From Paenibacillus shirakamiensis (GTDB lineage Bacteria > Bacillota > Bacilli > Paenibacillales > Paenibacillaceae), in assembly GCF_017874255.1 (NCBI RefSeq), contig NZ_JAGGLD010000002.1, forward strand, positions 483,011 through 547,010: a DNA stretch of 64,000 nt. Direction: 5' to 3'. The translations under genes were made by a program, and so were the position numbers. Positions 17,176-25,133 of the stretch are shown in pieces (position 1 is the first letter of the stretch; each line of letters begins with the position of its first letter). Below the pieces are notes generated by a model, which was not told where the DNA came from, did not search any database, and saw only the letters and a program-made list of their open reading frames with translations.

Positions 17176-18540
17176 ATGACTAATTATAAGCAAATATTTC
17201 AAGGTACAGCTTTTACTAGCAAATCGCACACCGAAATTCAGATTCTAAAAGACTATCTTTTTTGTATCAATGAAGACGGGATGATTGAACAGATTGTCTC
17301 ACCCGAAGACTCGAACTATCAACCTCTGATGGATACTTATCAAGGTACCCACCGTTTTCATCCATTAGCGGAAGGGCAGTATTTCTTGCCGGGTTTCGTC
17401 GATTTGCATGTTCATGCGCCGCAATGGGCTCAGTCTGGGACTGCTTTAGACATCCCCCTTTACGACTGGCTGAATACCTATACATTTCCGCTGGAATCTA
17501 AATTTTCAGATCTAGATTTTGCACAAAAGGTCTATGATGATGTGGTAAGCACTTTACTCGCCAACGGAACAACTACTGCCTTATATTTTGCAACGGTACA
17601 TAAAGAAGCAAGTATATTGTTAGCTGAGATTTGTGCCGCCAAAGGCCAACGTGGACTAGTGGGAAAAGTGGTTATGGATGATCCCGAGCAGACACCAGAC
17701 AACTACCGTGATGCAGACACCCACACAGCATTAGTGGAGACGGAAGAGTTTATTATCGCTGTCAAAGATCTAGCCAAGTCCACCAAACAAGGCGTGTATC
17801 CGGTCGTGACACCAAGATTCATTCCAAGCTGTACGGATCAAGCACTAGAAGGGTTAGGACAACTGGCTGAAAAATATGATACTTATGTTCAGTCACACTG
17901 CAGCGAAAGTGATTGGGCTCATTCCTATGTACAAGATCGTTATCAAAAAAACGATGCCTTTGCTCTGCATGATTTTGGACTGTTACGGGACAAGTCCGTC
18001 ATGGCGCATTGCAATTTTTTATCCGATGAAGATGCTGACTTGTTTGTGGAGACGGGAACCGCTATTGCTCATTGCCCGATATCCAATGCGTATTTTGCTA
18101 ATAGTGTCCTACCTCTCGCTCATTTTCATGCCAAAGGGGTAGAGATTGGACTTGGCTCAGATATCTCCGGAGGTTTCTCGCCCAGTCTATTCGATAACAT
18201 CAGGCAGACTGTCATGTCCTCTCGAATGCTAGAAGATGGCGTAGATACCTCCCTTTCTGCTGAAGATCGCGGCGTACCGAAATCTCGTGTAACGCTTCAT
18301 GAAGCATTCTATCTGGCTACGGCTGGCGGCGGTGAAAGTCTAAGCTTGTTTATCGGCCGCATTCAAGAGAACTATGCATGGGATGTCCAAGTGATTGATA
18401 CGAGACTCCCTTCCGCCAAAATGCCCATCTTCCATGGTGATGAAGACTTACATGATATTTTCCAAAAGATCATCTATCTTGCACGGCCCGAACATATCCG
18501 CGAAGTCTGGGTTCAGGGCGAGAAGGTGCATTCACGTTAA
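17176..18540 (+). CDS. guaD: Guanine deaminase
   Basis: Amidohydrolase-fold guanine deaminase (guanine to xanthine plus ammonia), long bacterial/eukaryotic type, 454 residues. Metal and catalytic motifs are visible: PGFVDLHVHAPQW near residue 75, the His-Cys-Ser-Glu block QSHCSESDWAHS near 240, MAHCNFLSDED near 275, TAIAHCPISNAYF near 295 and GLGSDISGG near 330. This is not the short cytidine-deaminase-like GuaD of B. subtilis. AAGGGG precedes the ATG and a terminator follows, so it is a single-gene unit. The half PurR-box upstream hints at purine control, matching the purine operon elsewhere in the window. Confidence 0.93.
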   Translation: MTNYKQIFQGTAFTSKSHTEIQILKDYLFCINEDGMIEQIVSPEDSNYQPLMDTYQGTHRFHPLAEGQYFLPGFVDLHVHAPQWAQSGTALDIPLYDWLNTYTFPLESKFSDLDFAQKVYDDVVSTLLANGTTTALYFATVHKEASILLAEICAAKGQRGLVGKVVMDDPEQTPDNYRDADTHTALVETEEFIIAVKDLAKSTKQGVYPVVTPRFIPSCTDQALEGLGQLAEKYDTYVQSHCSESDWAHSYVQDRYQKNDAFALHDFGLLRDKSVMAHCNFLSDEDADLFVETGTAIAHCPISNAYFANSVLPLAHFHAKGVEIGLGSDISGGFSPSLFDNIRQTVMSSRMLEDGVDTSLSAEDRGVPKSRVTLHEAFYLATAGGGESLSLFIGRIQENYAWDVQVIDTRLPSAKMPIFHGDEDLHDIFQKIIYLARPEHIREVWVQGEKVHSR

Positions 18541-18578
18541 GCGCACAAAAAGGTCAGAAGAATCGAATTAAAGCCCTT

Positions 18579-18616
18579 GAGCCCCCATCTTCTAAGGAAG
18601 ATGAGGGCTATTTTTT
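18579..18616 (+). terminator. Terminator after guanine deaminase
   Basis: AGCCCCCATCTTC and GAAGATGAGGGCT pair with one mismatch and a short loop, followed by ATTTTTTG. Confidence 0.85.
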
Positions 18617-18813
18617 GCGTAGCGTAGAGATGATAAAGAAATAATGTGGATTACATTAATGAAGAAATAATTATACTAGATTTCTGCTTAGCATACATAT
18701 GTATTGAAACTAAATAGCCCTTCTCCAATTGAATTGATATTAACTGAAATATACTGTAACGTTGTTTTAACTTATATACGATTCCCGGTTCAACTATATA
18801 GGAGGTTGAAATA

Positions 18814-18963
18814 ATGAAAAATCCTCTGAAGTGGATAAAAGTTCGACTAAATCTTAGAGATAATCCGTTTAATATCTTTTATTGGATACTGCTAATATTT
18901 TTTGTATATGTTTTGGTAGGTATCTATGGAATGAGCTGGTCATATCTACCTTCCTTTGATTGA
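18814..18963 (+). CDS. Small membrane protein, 49 aa
   Basis: An ATG eight bases after GGAGG opens a 49-codon frame. The protein starts basic (MKNPLKWIKVRLNLRDN), has one hydrophobic helix (FYWILLIFFVYVLVGIYG) and ends SWSYLPSFD. The good ribosome site and amphipathic-then-hydrophobic layout suggest a real miniprotein. No family is recognised. It is flanked by long non-coding stretches and has no obvious partner. Confidence 0.5.
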   Translation: MKNPLKWIKVRLNLRDNPFNIFYWILLIFFVYVLVGIYGMSWSYLPSFD

Positions 18964-19231
18964 GCAAACTGCCACAGACGTTGATTTAATTACCAAAATG
19001 AAAAAGGGTTTCTTAAGATCACTTTGCAGTTGAGGATACACATCATGATAAAAACCTTCATCCGTGTAGACTAAGTAGTCCGTATTATTAGTCTTCTTTT
19101 TAATCCATAATGCAATCTTGTTTAGATTATCCATATCCATTTTGAAGGATCCAATCATTTTACAATTATTTTTTAGAACACCATGAATGAATTTCTGCGT
19201 TATAAGCTGTGTATTTAAATGATGTTGGAAG

Positions 19232-19357
19232 TTAATTCAAACGTATAATATTGTACCTCATACCTAGCAGCAGGATTCCTGTTAGTATAAAAATCCCAGC
19301 AAGCCTAAGCCCACCTGTAATCATTGTTTTCTCGGAAGAAGTCCATTTTCTTTTCAT
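19232..19357 (-). CDS. Small membrane protein, 41 aa
   Basis: The frame begins ATG seven bases after GGAG. The protein has a basic N-terminus (MKRKWTSSEKT) and one hydrophobic segment (LRLAGIFILTGILLLGM), ending in RYNIIRLN. The size and single helix recall other orphan membrane miniproteins. It is the gene downstream of the anchored protein at 19505-20059 on the same strand and might be co-transcribed with it. Function unknown. Confidence 0.45.
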   Translation of the reverse strand: MKRKWTSSEKTMITGGLRLAGIFILTGILLLGMRYNIIRLN

Positions 19358-19504
19358 TGTCCCACTCCTTACAACAGATTTTAAAATTCCATCTATCTGT
19401 ATACAAAATATAAAATCTACTTGAGGTTCCCTCTAGCCTTTGTAAGCGAATACTCTCCATCCGGGCCACCCCAAATTCTTAAGGATTCATGACTTAGAAC
19501 AGCT

Positions 19505-20059
19505 TCATATCTGAATCTGCTGCAATATTTTTCCGTCTTGGGAACGAGCCGTAACCGTAGCACCTGTAATTTCTACTCCTTTAGCTATTAAAAACCAGAA
19601 CTTTTCACCCTGGTTATTAACAATAATTTTTGCTGTATACTTCTTACCGCTAGTAGTATCTACAAGTATGTCTACGATTTGTGTGTCTAGGATTTCCCCA
19701 TAGAGAACGCCTTTGTAATTAGGAAATTCATTTCTTAAATCACTATATGACAATCCTATTTTATAATCCTTCGGGGATACCATAGTTGACCCACTAATTA
19801 AGTGCCAACCCAACACGTCTTTCTTTAGACTCGCAATCCCAAAAGAATCTTCGGGTGCTATACCCCATTGATAAAACGCAATAGCTTGATTGCTATTTAA
19901 TGTTTCAATATGAACTAACTTGGTCATTGGCTGGTTCAGAGAAAATACAACCTTTTCAATTTCTTTGGTATTGTCTTTAAATCCTTGAATTAGTAAATAT
20001 ATAATAATTAATGCTACCGCGAGGGAACAAAATCCGGTAATTCTCCATTTCTTCGACAA
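19505..20059 (-). CDS. Hypothetical membrane-anchored extracytoplasmic protein, 184 aa
   Basis: An N-terminal basic patch and one hydrophobic helix (residues 8-26, ITGFCSLAVALIIIYLLIQ) act as signal anchor. The remainder is beta-rich and presumably outside the membrane. It has a PepSY-like flavour in spacing only (QGEKFWFLIAKGVEITGATVTARSQDG); I cannot assign a family. A Cys within the hydrophobic segment is not in a convincing lipobox. Coding bias is AT-rich like its surroundings. There are no nearby genes of known function on the same strand upstream. Confidence 0.6.
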   Translation of the reverse strand: MSKKWRITGFCSLAVALIIIYLLIQGFKDNTKEIEKVVFSLNQPMTKLVHIETLNSNQAIAFYQWGIAPEDSFGIASLKKDVLGWHLISGSTMVSPKDYKIGLSYSDLRNEFPNYKGVLYGEILDTQIVDILVDTTSGKKYTAKIIVNNQGEKFWFLIAKGVEITGATVTARSQDGKILQQIQI

Positions 20060-20192
20060 AAAAACAACTCCCTATAATAAACGTTTTTAGATTAGAACTG
20101 GTGTGATCTGCACTAATATAACGTTTTATATTTTTGGAAGTTGCTTTATAGAACAAATTAATTACTAAAATAATTATGACAATCTTCTCCAA

Positions 20193-21170
20193 CTAAGCTT
20201 CCCCATCATGTTCCTTACTCGCAAACTCACTCAATAACGTACGAACTTCACCTGATGACTTTGCGTTCATTAAGCTGTTTCTCAATTCGCTTGCCCCTCG
20301 AAATCCACGGACATATATTTTGAAGAACCTGGAGAGAGGTCTGAACGAACGTGGTTCCTGCGTAGAATATTGATCGTGAAGATCCAGATGAAGCCTAAGC
20401 AGATCAAGCAGTTCTTCACTACTATGATCCTTTGGCTCCCGTTCAAACGCAAATGGGTTCTGAAAAATTCCGCGACCAATCATAATTCCATCCACACGAT
20501 ATTGCTCAGCTAGCTTCAGGCCCGTCTCCCGATCAGGGATATCCCCATTAATGGTCAGAAGTGTATCAGGAGCCACTTCATCACGAAGTTTCTTAATTTC
20601 GGAAATCAGCTCCCAGTGGGCATCCACTTTACTCATTTCCTCTCTGGTGCGCAGATGAATCGACAGATTCACAATATCTTGCTGCAAAATATGAGTTAAC
20701 CAGTCACGCCATTCATCGATTTCGCTGAAACCGAGTCTAGTTTTCACACTGACCGGCAGTCCTCCCGCTTTTGCGGCTTGAATAATATCTGCTGCGAGAT
20801 CGGGGCGACAGATTAGACCGCTACCCTTCCCATTCTCTGCTACATTGGCTACAGGACATCCCATATTAATATCGATGCCTTTAAATCCTTCTTTCGCCAT
20901 ACCGATGCTCATCTGCCGAAAATATTCTGGCTTGTCTCCCCAGATATGCGCTACGATGGGCTGTTCATCCTCTGTGAAAGCCAACCGCCCGCGCACACTG
21001 TGGTTCCCCTCCGGGTGACAATAACTCTCTGTATTCGCAAACTCCGTAAAAAACACATCCGGCTTCCCCGCTTCACTAACGACATGGCGAAACACAACAT
21101 CCGTCACATCTTCCATCGGCGCCAGTATAAAAAAAGGACGTGGCAAGTCACGCCAAAAATTATTCGTCAT
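20193..21170 (-). CDS. tRNA-dihydrouridine synthase
   Basis: FMN-dependent TIM-barrel enzyme reducing uridines in tRNA D-loops. Visible blocks are the flavin-binding start [12 protein letters not shown], the active-site [20 protein letters not shown] with its Cys near residue 95, the Lys of [22 protein letters not shown] and the C-terminal phosphate loop [13 protein letters not shown]. It is an extra Dus of the DusC/short type rather than the folded-in DusB-NifR3 copy. The frame opens at 21224, but GGAGG lies eight bases before the ATG at 21170 (MTNNFWRDL), which is preferred. Apparently monocistronic. Confidence 0.92.
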   Translation of the reverse strand: MTNNFWRDLPRPFFILAPMEDVTDVVFRHVVSEAGKPDVFFTEFANTESYCHPEGNHSVRGRLAFTEDEQPIVAHIWGDKPEYFRQMSIGMAKEGFKGIDINMGCPVANVAENGKGSGLICRPDLAADIIQAAKAGGLPVSVKTRLGFSEIDEWRDWLTHILQQDIVNLSIHLRTREEMSKVDAHWELISEIKKLRDEVAPDTLLTINGDIPDRETGLKLAEQYRVDGIMIGRGIFQNPFAFEREPKDHSSEELLDLLRLHLDLHDQYSTQEPRSFRPLSRFFKIYVRGFRGASELRNSLMNAKSSGEVRTLLSEFASKEHDGEA

Positions 21171-21522
21171 CTCAAAAACCTCCATGTAAATACCAGGACA
21201 TTCTTTTAGCCTGTGTTGGTACAATCACTAAACATAACGTATATCATACCATTAGTTGTACTTCATTAAAAATAAATACTTAGATATACTTAGATATACT
21301 TAATTCCATATTTCATTCATATTAATATGTACTATTCAACTCTGGAATACTTCCCCCACTCTTTCAACTCAATTATAGTTCGCAGATTAATCATGTACTC
21401 TCATACAATTAAGCTCTACTAAATCTTGACCAGCCGACGATCTAATACTTTTCCTAATACGCTAATTAACAAAGCCGCAGGTCTCTGAACATAGTACACC
21501 CTACCATATCGCATTCCCTATC
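21171..21522. other. AT-rich intergenic spacer
   Basis: No gene or clear terminator is seen. A short perfect direct repeat of TAGATATACT occurs twice in tandem at 21281-21300. Otherwise only AT-rich sequence. Confidence 0.5.
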
Positions 21523-22410
21523 TTAACTATGATGCAATACATGATTCAGTTTTTCCGGGTTCCTTACAAAATACAGATGGCGTAATAAATCCCCCTCGAC
21601 ATGCATAAGTACAACGGTCTCAACACCCTGGGTTGTTTGAATCACAACTCCTGTTTGGCCGTTTAGTTCTCTTATAGCCACTTGTATACCTTCTTCTTCG
21701 TGCGCAGACTTACGAACAAGGCCAAGAAGGAAGCGGGTGACGAGATCACGTGATGTAATAGGATGTACAGCGGCAGATACTTTGCCCCCTCCATCAGACA
21801 CCAATACAACATCTTCTGCCAGCATAGATACAACTGCATTTACATTGTTCTGTTCGAGAGCTGTAATGAATCGGTGGACCCATGCTTCACTTGCTACATC
21901 CCCATGAATCTGCTGTTCGTTAGTTATTCCTATTTTTACCTTTGCGCGGCTTAGCATCTTGCGGCAATTGGTTTCACTTTTGTTGATCATCTCTGCAATG
22001 TCGCTGTATTCAAAACCGAATGCCTCCCTTAGCACGAAAACCGCCCGTTCTAATAGAGATAACCTTTCCAGTAGCACAAGCATCGAATAAAACAACATCT
22101 CTTTACGTACGACGAATTCAAAGGACTCATCATTTGAAGTAAGAATGGGTTCAGGAAGCCATGGTCCGAAATATTGTTCTCGCTTCTTACGAGCGGATTT
22201 GAGCAGATCCCAACAGCGATGAGTTACCATTTTGCATAAATATGCTTTCGGCTCAACCACAAGCTCCAGATCCACCTCATATATCTTCAAAAATACGTCC
22301 TGCACAACATCTTCCGCATCGGAAGTCGATCCAGTTAGTTGGTAGGCAAGCGTAAACAGCAAGCCTTTATACTGCTCATATAACTCTTGCACACCACCAT
22401 CTCCATTCAT
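21523..22410 (-). CDS. ECF41-family RNA polymerase sigma factor
   Basis: Sigma region 2 occupies about residues 10-75 (LAYQLTGSTSDAEDVVQDVFLKIYE) and region 4 about 110-165 (SLLERAVFVLREAFGFEYSDIAEMI). A C-terminal SnoaL/NTF2-fold extension runs from about 175. The two ECF41 signature motifs are both present: WLPEP in the linker near residue 92 and DGGGK near residue 213. In this group the fused extension replaces an anti-sigma factor and tunes activity. The gene starts 19 bases after the flavoprotein stop, so the two are co-transcribed. A GTG at 22392 with GGAG eight bases upstream is a good alternative start. Confidence 0.94.
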   Translation of the reverse strand: MNGDGGVQELYEQYKGLLFTLAYQLTGSTSDAEDVVQDVFLKIYEVDLELVVEPKAYLCKMVTHRCWDLLKSARKKREQYFGPWLPEPILTSNDESFEFVVRKEMLFYSMLVLLERLSLLERAVFVLREAFGFEYSDIAEMINKSETNCRKMLSRAKVKIGITNEQQIHGDVASEAWVHRFITALEQNNVNAVVSMLAEDVVLVSDGGGKVSAAVHPITSRDLVTRFLLGLVRKSAHEEEGIQVAIRELNGQTGVVIQTTQGVETVVLMHVEGDLLRHLYFVRNPEKLNHVLHHS

Positions 22411-22429
22411 ACCGAAATATCATCTGTCT

Positions 22430-23614
22430 TTACTTTAACAGGCTTGCTGAATTCCATGTGAATTTTCTCAGACCCCTTCCGAGCTTACCCGTAAAAATAA
22501 AATGGAATCCGCATATCTGTGTCCATGCCATTCCCTGATTCGGTCCTAGACCAAAGCAAAAGAAATCCATATATCTTTTATGCTCCGGGGCTGGACGACC
22601 TTCAAGATCGGCCAATACAATTTTTGCAAGCCTTGTAGCTTGAGCAATGGCTTCCTTACACGTCTTTCCATCCGTCTGCCCACTAGCTGAATCTACGATT
22701 CTTGCGCAGTCTCCTATACTGTATACTCCACAAGCACCCTCTACACGGTAGTTTGTATCAACAATCAGGTGCCCATCCAAAGTGATGGGTAGCCCAAAGT
22801 TTCGTAGCATAGGATTAGGCAATAGCCCCAGCGTCCAAATACATAGGCCAACAGGTATCTTTTTGCCACTAGACAAGGTGAGAACTCCCTCATTTTCCTG
22901 TACTATTTTAACGTCGTGCGTCACCGTTACCCCACTAGTTCGAAGAGAACGTTCTAAGATGAGCCCCACTTTAGACGGACCAGCCGGAAATAGACTCTTG
23001 TTCGAGTTAAATAGATGTATCCTTACCCTACTCGGGTCAAGTCCTATACTTTCGGCCTCTTTACTTACGTAATGAGCCAATTCGGCAGCGGTCTCCATAC
23101 CGCTTATACCTGCACCACCAATGGCAATGGTCATTAATCGCTGACGCTCGGTGGCGTCTGTCTCAATGAAAGCTTTCTTTAAGTTCGCATGCCACGTTTC
23201 CTTGATTGTATGTGAGGCGTCCAAACTCGCCAATGCAATCCCTCCTTGGGCAATGTCTGGTTGCCGCACGATACTGCCTATCGCAACAACAATCATGTCA
23301 TAATGCATCGATTTCAATTTTCCTGCACCATCTTGGTAGTTCAACTTCTTATCAACGGATTCGATGTTCTTTGCGGTACCTTGAATGAATTCAACATCTT
23401 CAGGAAATAGCTTGGTCAAAGGAATCCTAATATCCTCGTTCGTAACCGCTGGCTTAAAGAGCAATACTTTACGAGTGTGAAATGGATTTTGGTCCATTAC
23501 AATAATTCGAAGAGCGTGTTTATTTGCTTTGCCCTCAAATGTTTTTCGAATCGCTTTAATGGCATGAATACCCGCATATCCTCCCCCAACGACTATACAG
23601 ATCCGTTCTTTCAT
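22430..23614 (-). CDS. FAD-dependent NAD(P)H oxidoreductase (NDH-2-like), ECF41 partner
   Basis: Pyridine-nucleotide-disulphide-type flavoprotein. The first Rossmann motif is VVGGGYAGIHAI at residues 6-17, the second is TIAIGGAGISGMETAAELAHY near 165-185, and the FAD-tail motif VYSIGDCARI is near residue 300. No redox Cys pair is seen, which fits a type-II NADH dehydrogenase or AIF-like quinone reductase. It is probably membrane-peripheral, with a short hydrophobic C-terminus. The ATG at 23614 has AGGGGTG upstream. It stands directly behind an ECF41 promoter and before the sigma gene, the usual arrangement in which the sigma factor controls its partner oxidoreductase. Confidence 0.9.
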   Translation of the reverse strand: MKERICIVVGGGYAGIHAIKAIRKTFEGKANKHALRIIVMDQNPFHTRKVLLFKPAVTNEDIRIPLTKLFPEDVEFIQGTAKNIESVDKKLNYQDGAGKLKSMHYDMIVVAIGSIVRQPDIAQGGIALASLDASHTIKETWHANLKKAFIETDATERQRLMTIAIGGAGISGMETAAELAHYVSKEAESIGLDPSRVRIHLFNSNKSLFPAGPSKVGLILERSLRTSGVTVTHDVKIVQENEGVLTLSSGKKIPVGLCIWTLGLLPNPMLRNFGLPITLDGHLIVDTNYRVEGACGVYSIGDCARIVDSASGQTDGKTCKEAIAQATRLAKIVLADLEGRPAPEHKRYMDFFCFGLGPNQGMAWTQICGFHFIFTGKLGRGLRKFTWNSASLLK

Positions 23615-23644
23615 TACAATCACCCCTATTGGTTTTGCACATAT

Positions 23645-23671
23645 GACGAGAATAGGATGATATTTGTGACA
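23645..23671 (-). promoter_or_regulatory. ECF41-type promoter
   Basis: On the minus strand TGTCACA, exactly 16 bases and CGTC. This is a perfect match to the published ECF41 consensus (TGTCACA-N16-CGTC), about 30 bases before the flavoprotein start. It predicts positive autoregulation of the two-gene operon. Confidence 0.85.
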
Positions 23672-23812
23672 TCAGAGACTTAATGGATACATTTCTAGAT
23701 AGGCAAACGCTAAACCGCAGAATGCCTTTGGACAATTATAAAAGAGGACACCCTCATGGGGCTGTAGAATTAAAGAGATAATACTACTGTGTTCAGGTAA
23801 AGGAGGATGATT

Positions 23813-24196
23813 ATGCATATTGAAGTGGCGAGGGAACGGATTGAGAGGTATATTGAGGCCTACAATTCTTTTAATGTGGAAGGTATGGTTAACCTCTTAC
23901 ATAAGGATATCCTGTTCAGGAACTTTTCCGATGGAGCACTTAATTTGGAGACGCAGGGAATAGAGAAATTTAGGGAGCTGGCAGAGAGTTCCGCACAGAT
24001 GTTTTCCAGTCGTCATCAGACAATTGTTGACTATAAGTCAGTTGATGACAGAATCGAAGTTCAAATTAATTACGAAGGAAGACTAGCTGTTGATTTGCCT
24101 AGTGGATTAAAAGCTGGGGAGACAATGCAACTACATGGGAAGTCCATATTTGAGCTTAGAGATGGGAAGATACTACTAATTGAAGATTATAGTTAA
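23813..24196 (+). CDS. NTF2/SnoaL-fold protein, 127 aa
   Basis: Short cone-shaped NTF2-like fold: an N-terminal helix with RERIERYIEAYNSFNVEGMVNLL, a His-Lys-Asp strand (HKDILFRNF), then strands ending FELRDGKILLIEDYS. Such proteins serve as small ketosteroid-isomerase-like enzymes or ligand binders; no substrate can be named. GGAGG is six bases before the ATG at 23813 (the ATG at 23807 is too close). It is transcribed divergently from the ECF41 operon and shares the fold of the sigma factor's C-terminal extension, a suggestive but unproven link. Confidence 0.85.
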   Translation: MHIEVARERIERYIEAYNSFNVEGMVNLLHKDILFRNFSDGALNLETQGIEKFRELAESSAQMFSSRHQTIVDYKSVDDRIEVQINYEGRLAVDLPSGLKAGETMQLHGKSIFELRDGKILLIEDYS

Positions 24197-24199
24197 TTA

Positions 24200-24502
24200 T
24201 TAACGGATTAATTGAAACACATGAAGATTGGTTTTGAACTTCGATCTTATAGTATTAAGCTCTTCAACCTTATTTTCCAGTCTATCTAAGAAGTAATACA
24301 ATTGAACATTAACATCATAAGACTCTTGATATCCTGAACTAAGTTCCCAAGCAGTCTCTTTTCTATAATGTACGGTCGAATTGATTATATTGTCATTTTT
24401 AGGTCTAACAATAATATCACCCATATTATATGAATGAGTTGATCCGATACCAAGCAATTGCGTAACTTCATGTACACAGTAAACAATACGGAGCTTTACA
24501 TT
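24200..24502 (-). pseudogene. Decayed DUF4279-type gene
   Basis: The frame reads like the body of DUF4279 proteins: an LLGI start block, GDIIVRPKN, KETAWELSSGYQES and a C-terminal helical stretch (LENKVEELNTIRSKF). The N-terminal strand that should precede LLGI is missing. In-frame codons continue upstream for 15 residues to a stop at 24503-24505, with no plausible start codon or ribosome site. I read it as a 5'-truncated remnant. The DUF4279 call is from memory of the pattern. Confidence 0.55.
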
Positions 24503-25009
24503 TCAGATCAAGTACTTATCCAGAGAAATCTATTATTTGGTGTAAGAAAAAGCCCTTTTCACACAATATGTTCTCAATTCTTCTATCCGACAAACTTATC
24601 ATCTAAGGAATTCTATCTCAAAAATTTCATATATGCTATTGTTCATATTGTCATAGTGCCTATTAAACTATATCTACCAATCTTAATATTTAAATTGCTT
24701 ATATAGGAAAAGCAACGAACATTACCAACGAAAATTTCTCTACTTAGTCTTTATAATATATTTATTATTTTTCGAAAAATTTAATATTGCCTTAATTGTA
24801 GTTATGCTAGTTATTATGCATCCTAATGCAGCTGTAGGTCTAACCTCCCACATTCCATTGATTTGCTTTTTTTTCTACGTCCAGCTATATTTCGTATATC
24901 ACCAACAGCAAGTGAAATATTTTTTTAAAGGTATGTTTTATATAAGGAACTGAAATCATATTATTTATCAGCTTACCTAAAATACCGCCCTTAATTAATT
25001 AATTTTTTA
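24503..25009. other. AT-rich non-coding region
   Basis: Very AT-rich, with many stops in all frames and no ribosome site. A plus-strand frame at 24458-24706 lacks start signals. The stretch looks like decayed sequence between the DUF4279 remnant and the HEPN-type gene. Confidence 0.5.
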
Positions 25010-25045
25010 AAAACAAGAAGCGGGATTTACCCGCTCCGTTCTTGT
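25010..25045 (-). terminator. Terminator after the HEPN-type gene
   Basis: On the minus strand AGCGGG-TAAAT-CCCGCT with outer CAAGAA/TTCTTG pairing, followed by TTTTTAAAAAA. About 90 bases past the stop codon. Confidence 0.8.
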
Positions 25046-25133
25046 ATACGCTAATACACCTCAACTATTAGTCTCTACTGACCAACTGTATGCAACACAT
25101 GGCTTGAGTGTTCATTAACGAATTCATTTCAAA

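Noticed and set aside
18946..19158. Minus-strand 70-codon frame
   Set aside because: No ribosome site, overlaps the better-supported 49-codon gene, and no family is recognised; could be a remnant.
19977..20192. Minus-strand 71-codon frame upstream of the anchored protein
   Set aside because: Overlaps the better-supported 184-residue gene in another frame and has no ribosome site.
21281..21300. Direct repeat as an insertion-site duplication
   Set aside because: Two tandem AT-rich decamers with nothing between them; more likely slippage.
24458..24706. Plus-strand 82-codon frame
   Set aside because: Lacks start signals and is antisense to the truncated DUF4279 frame at its 5' end.
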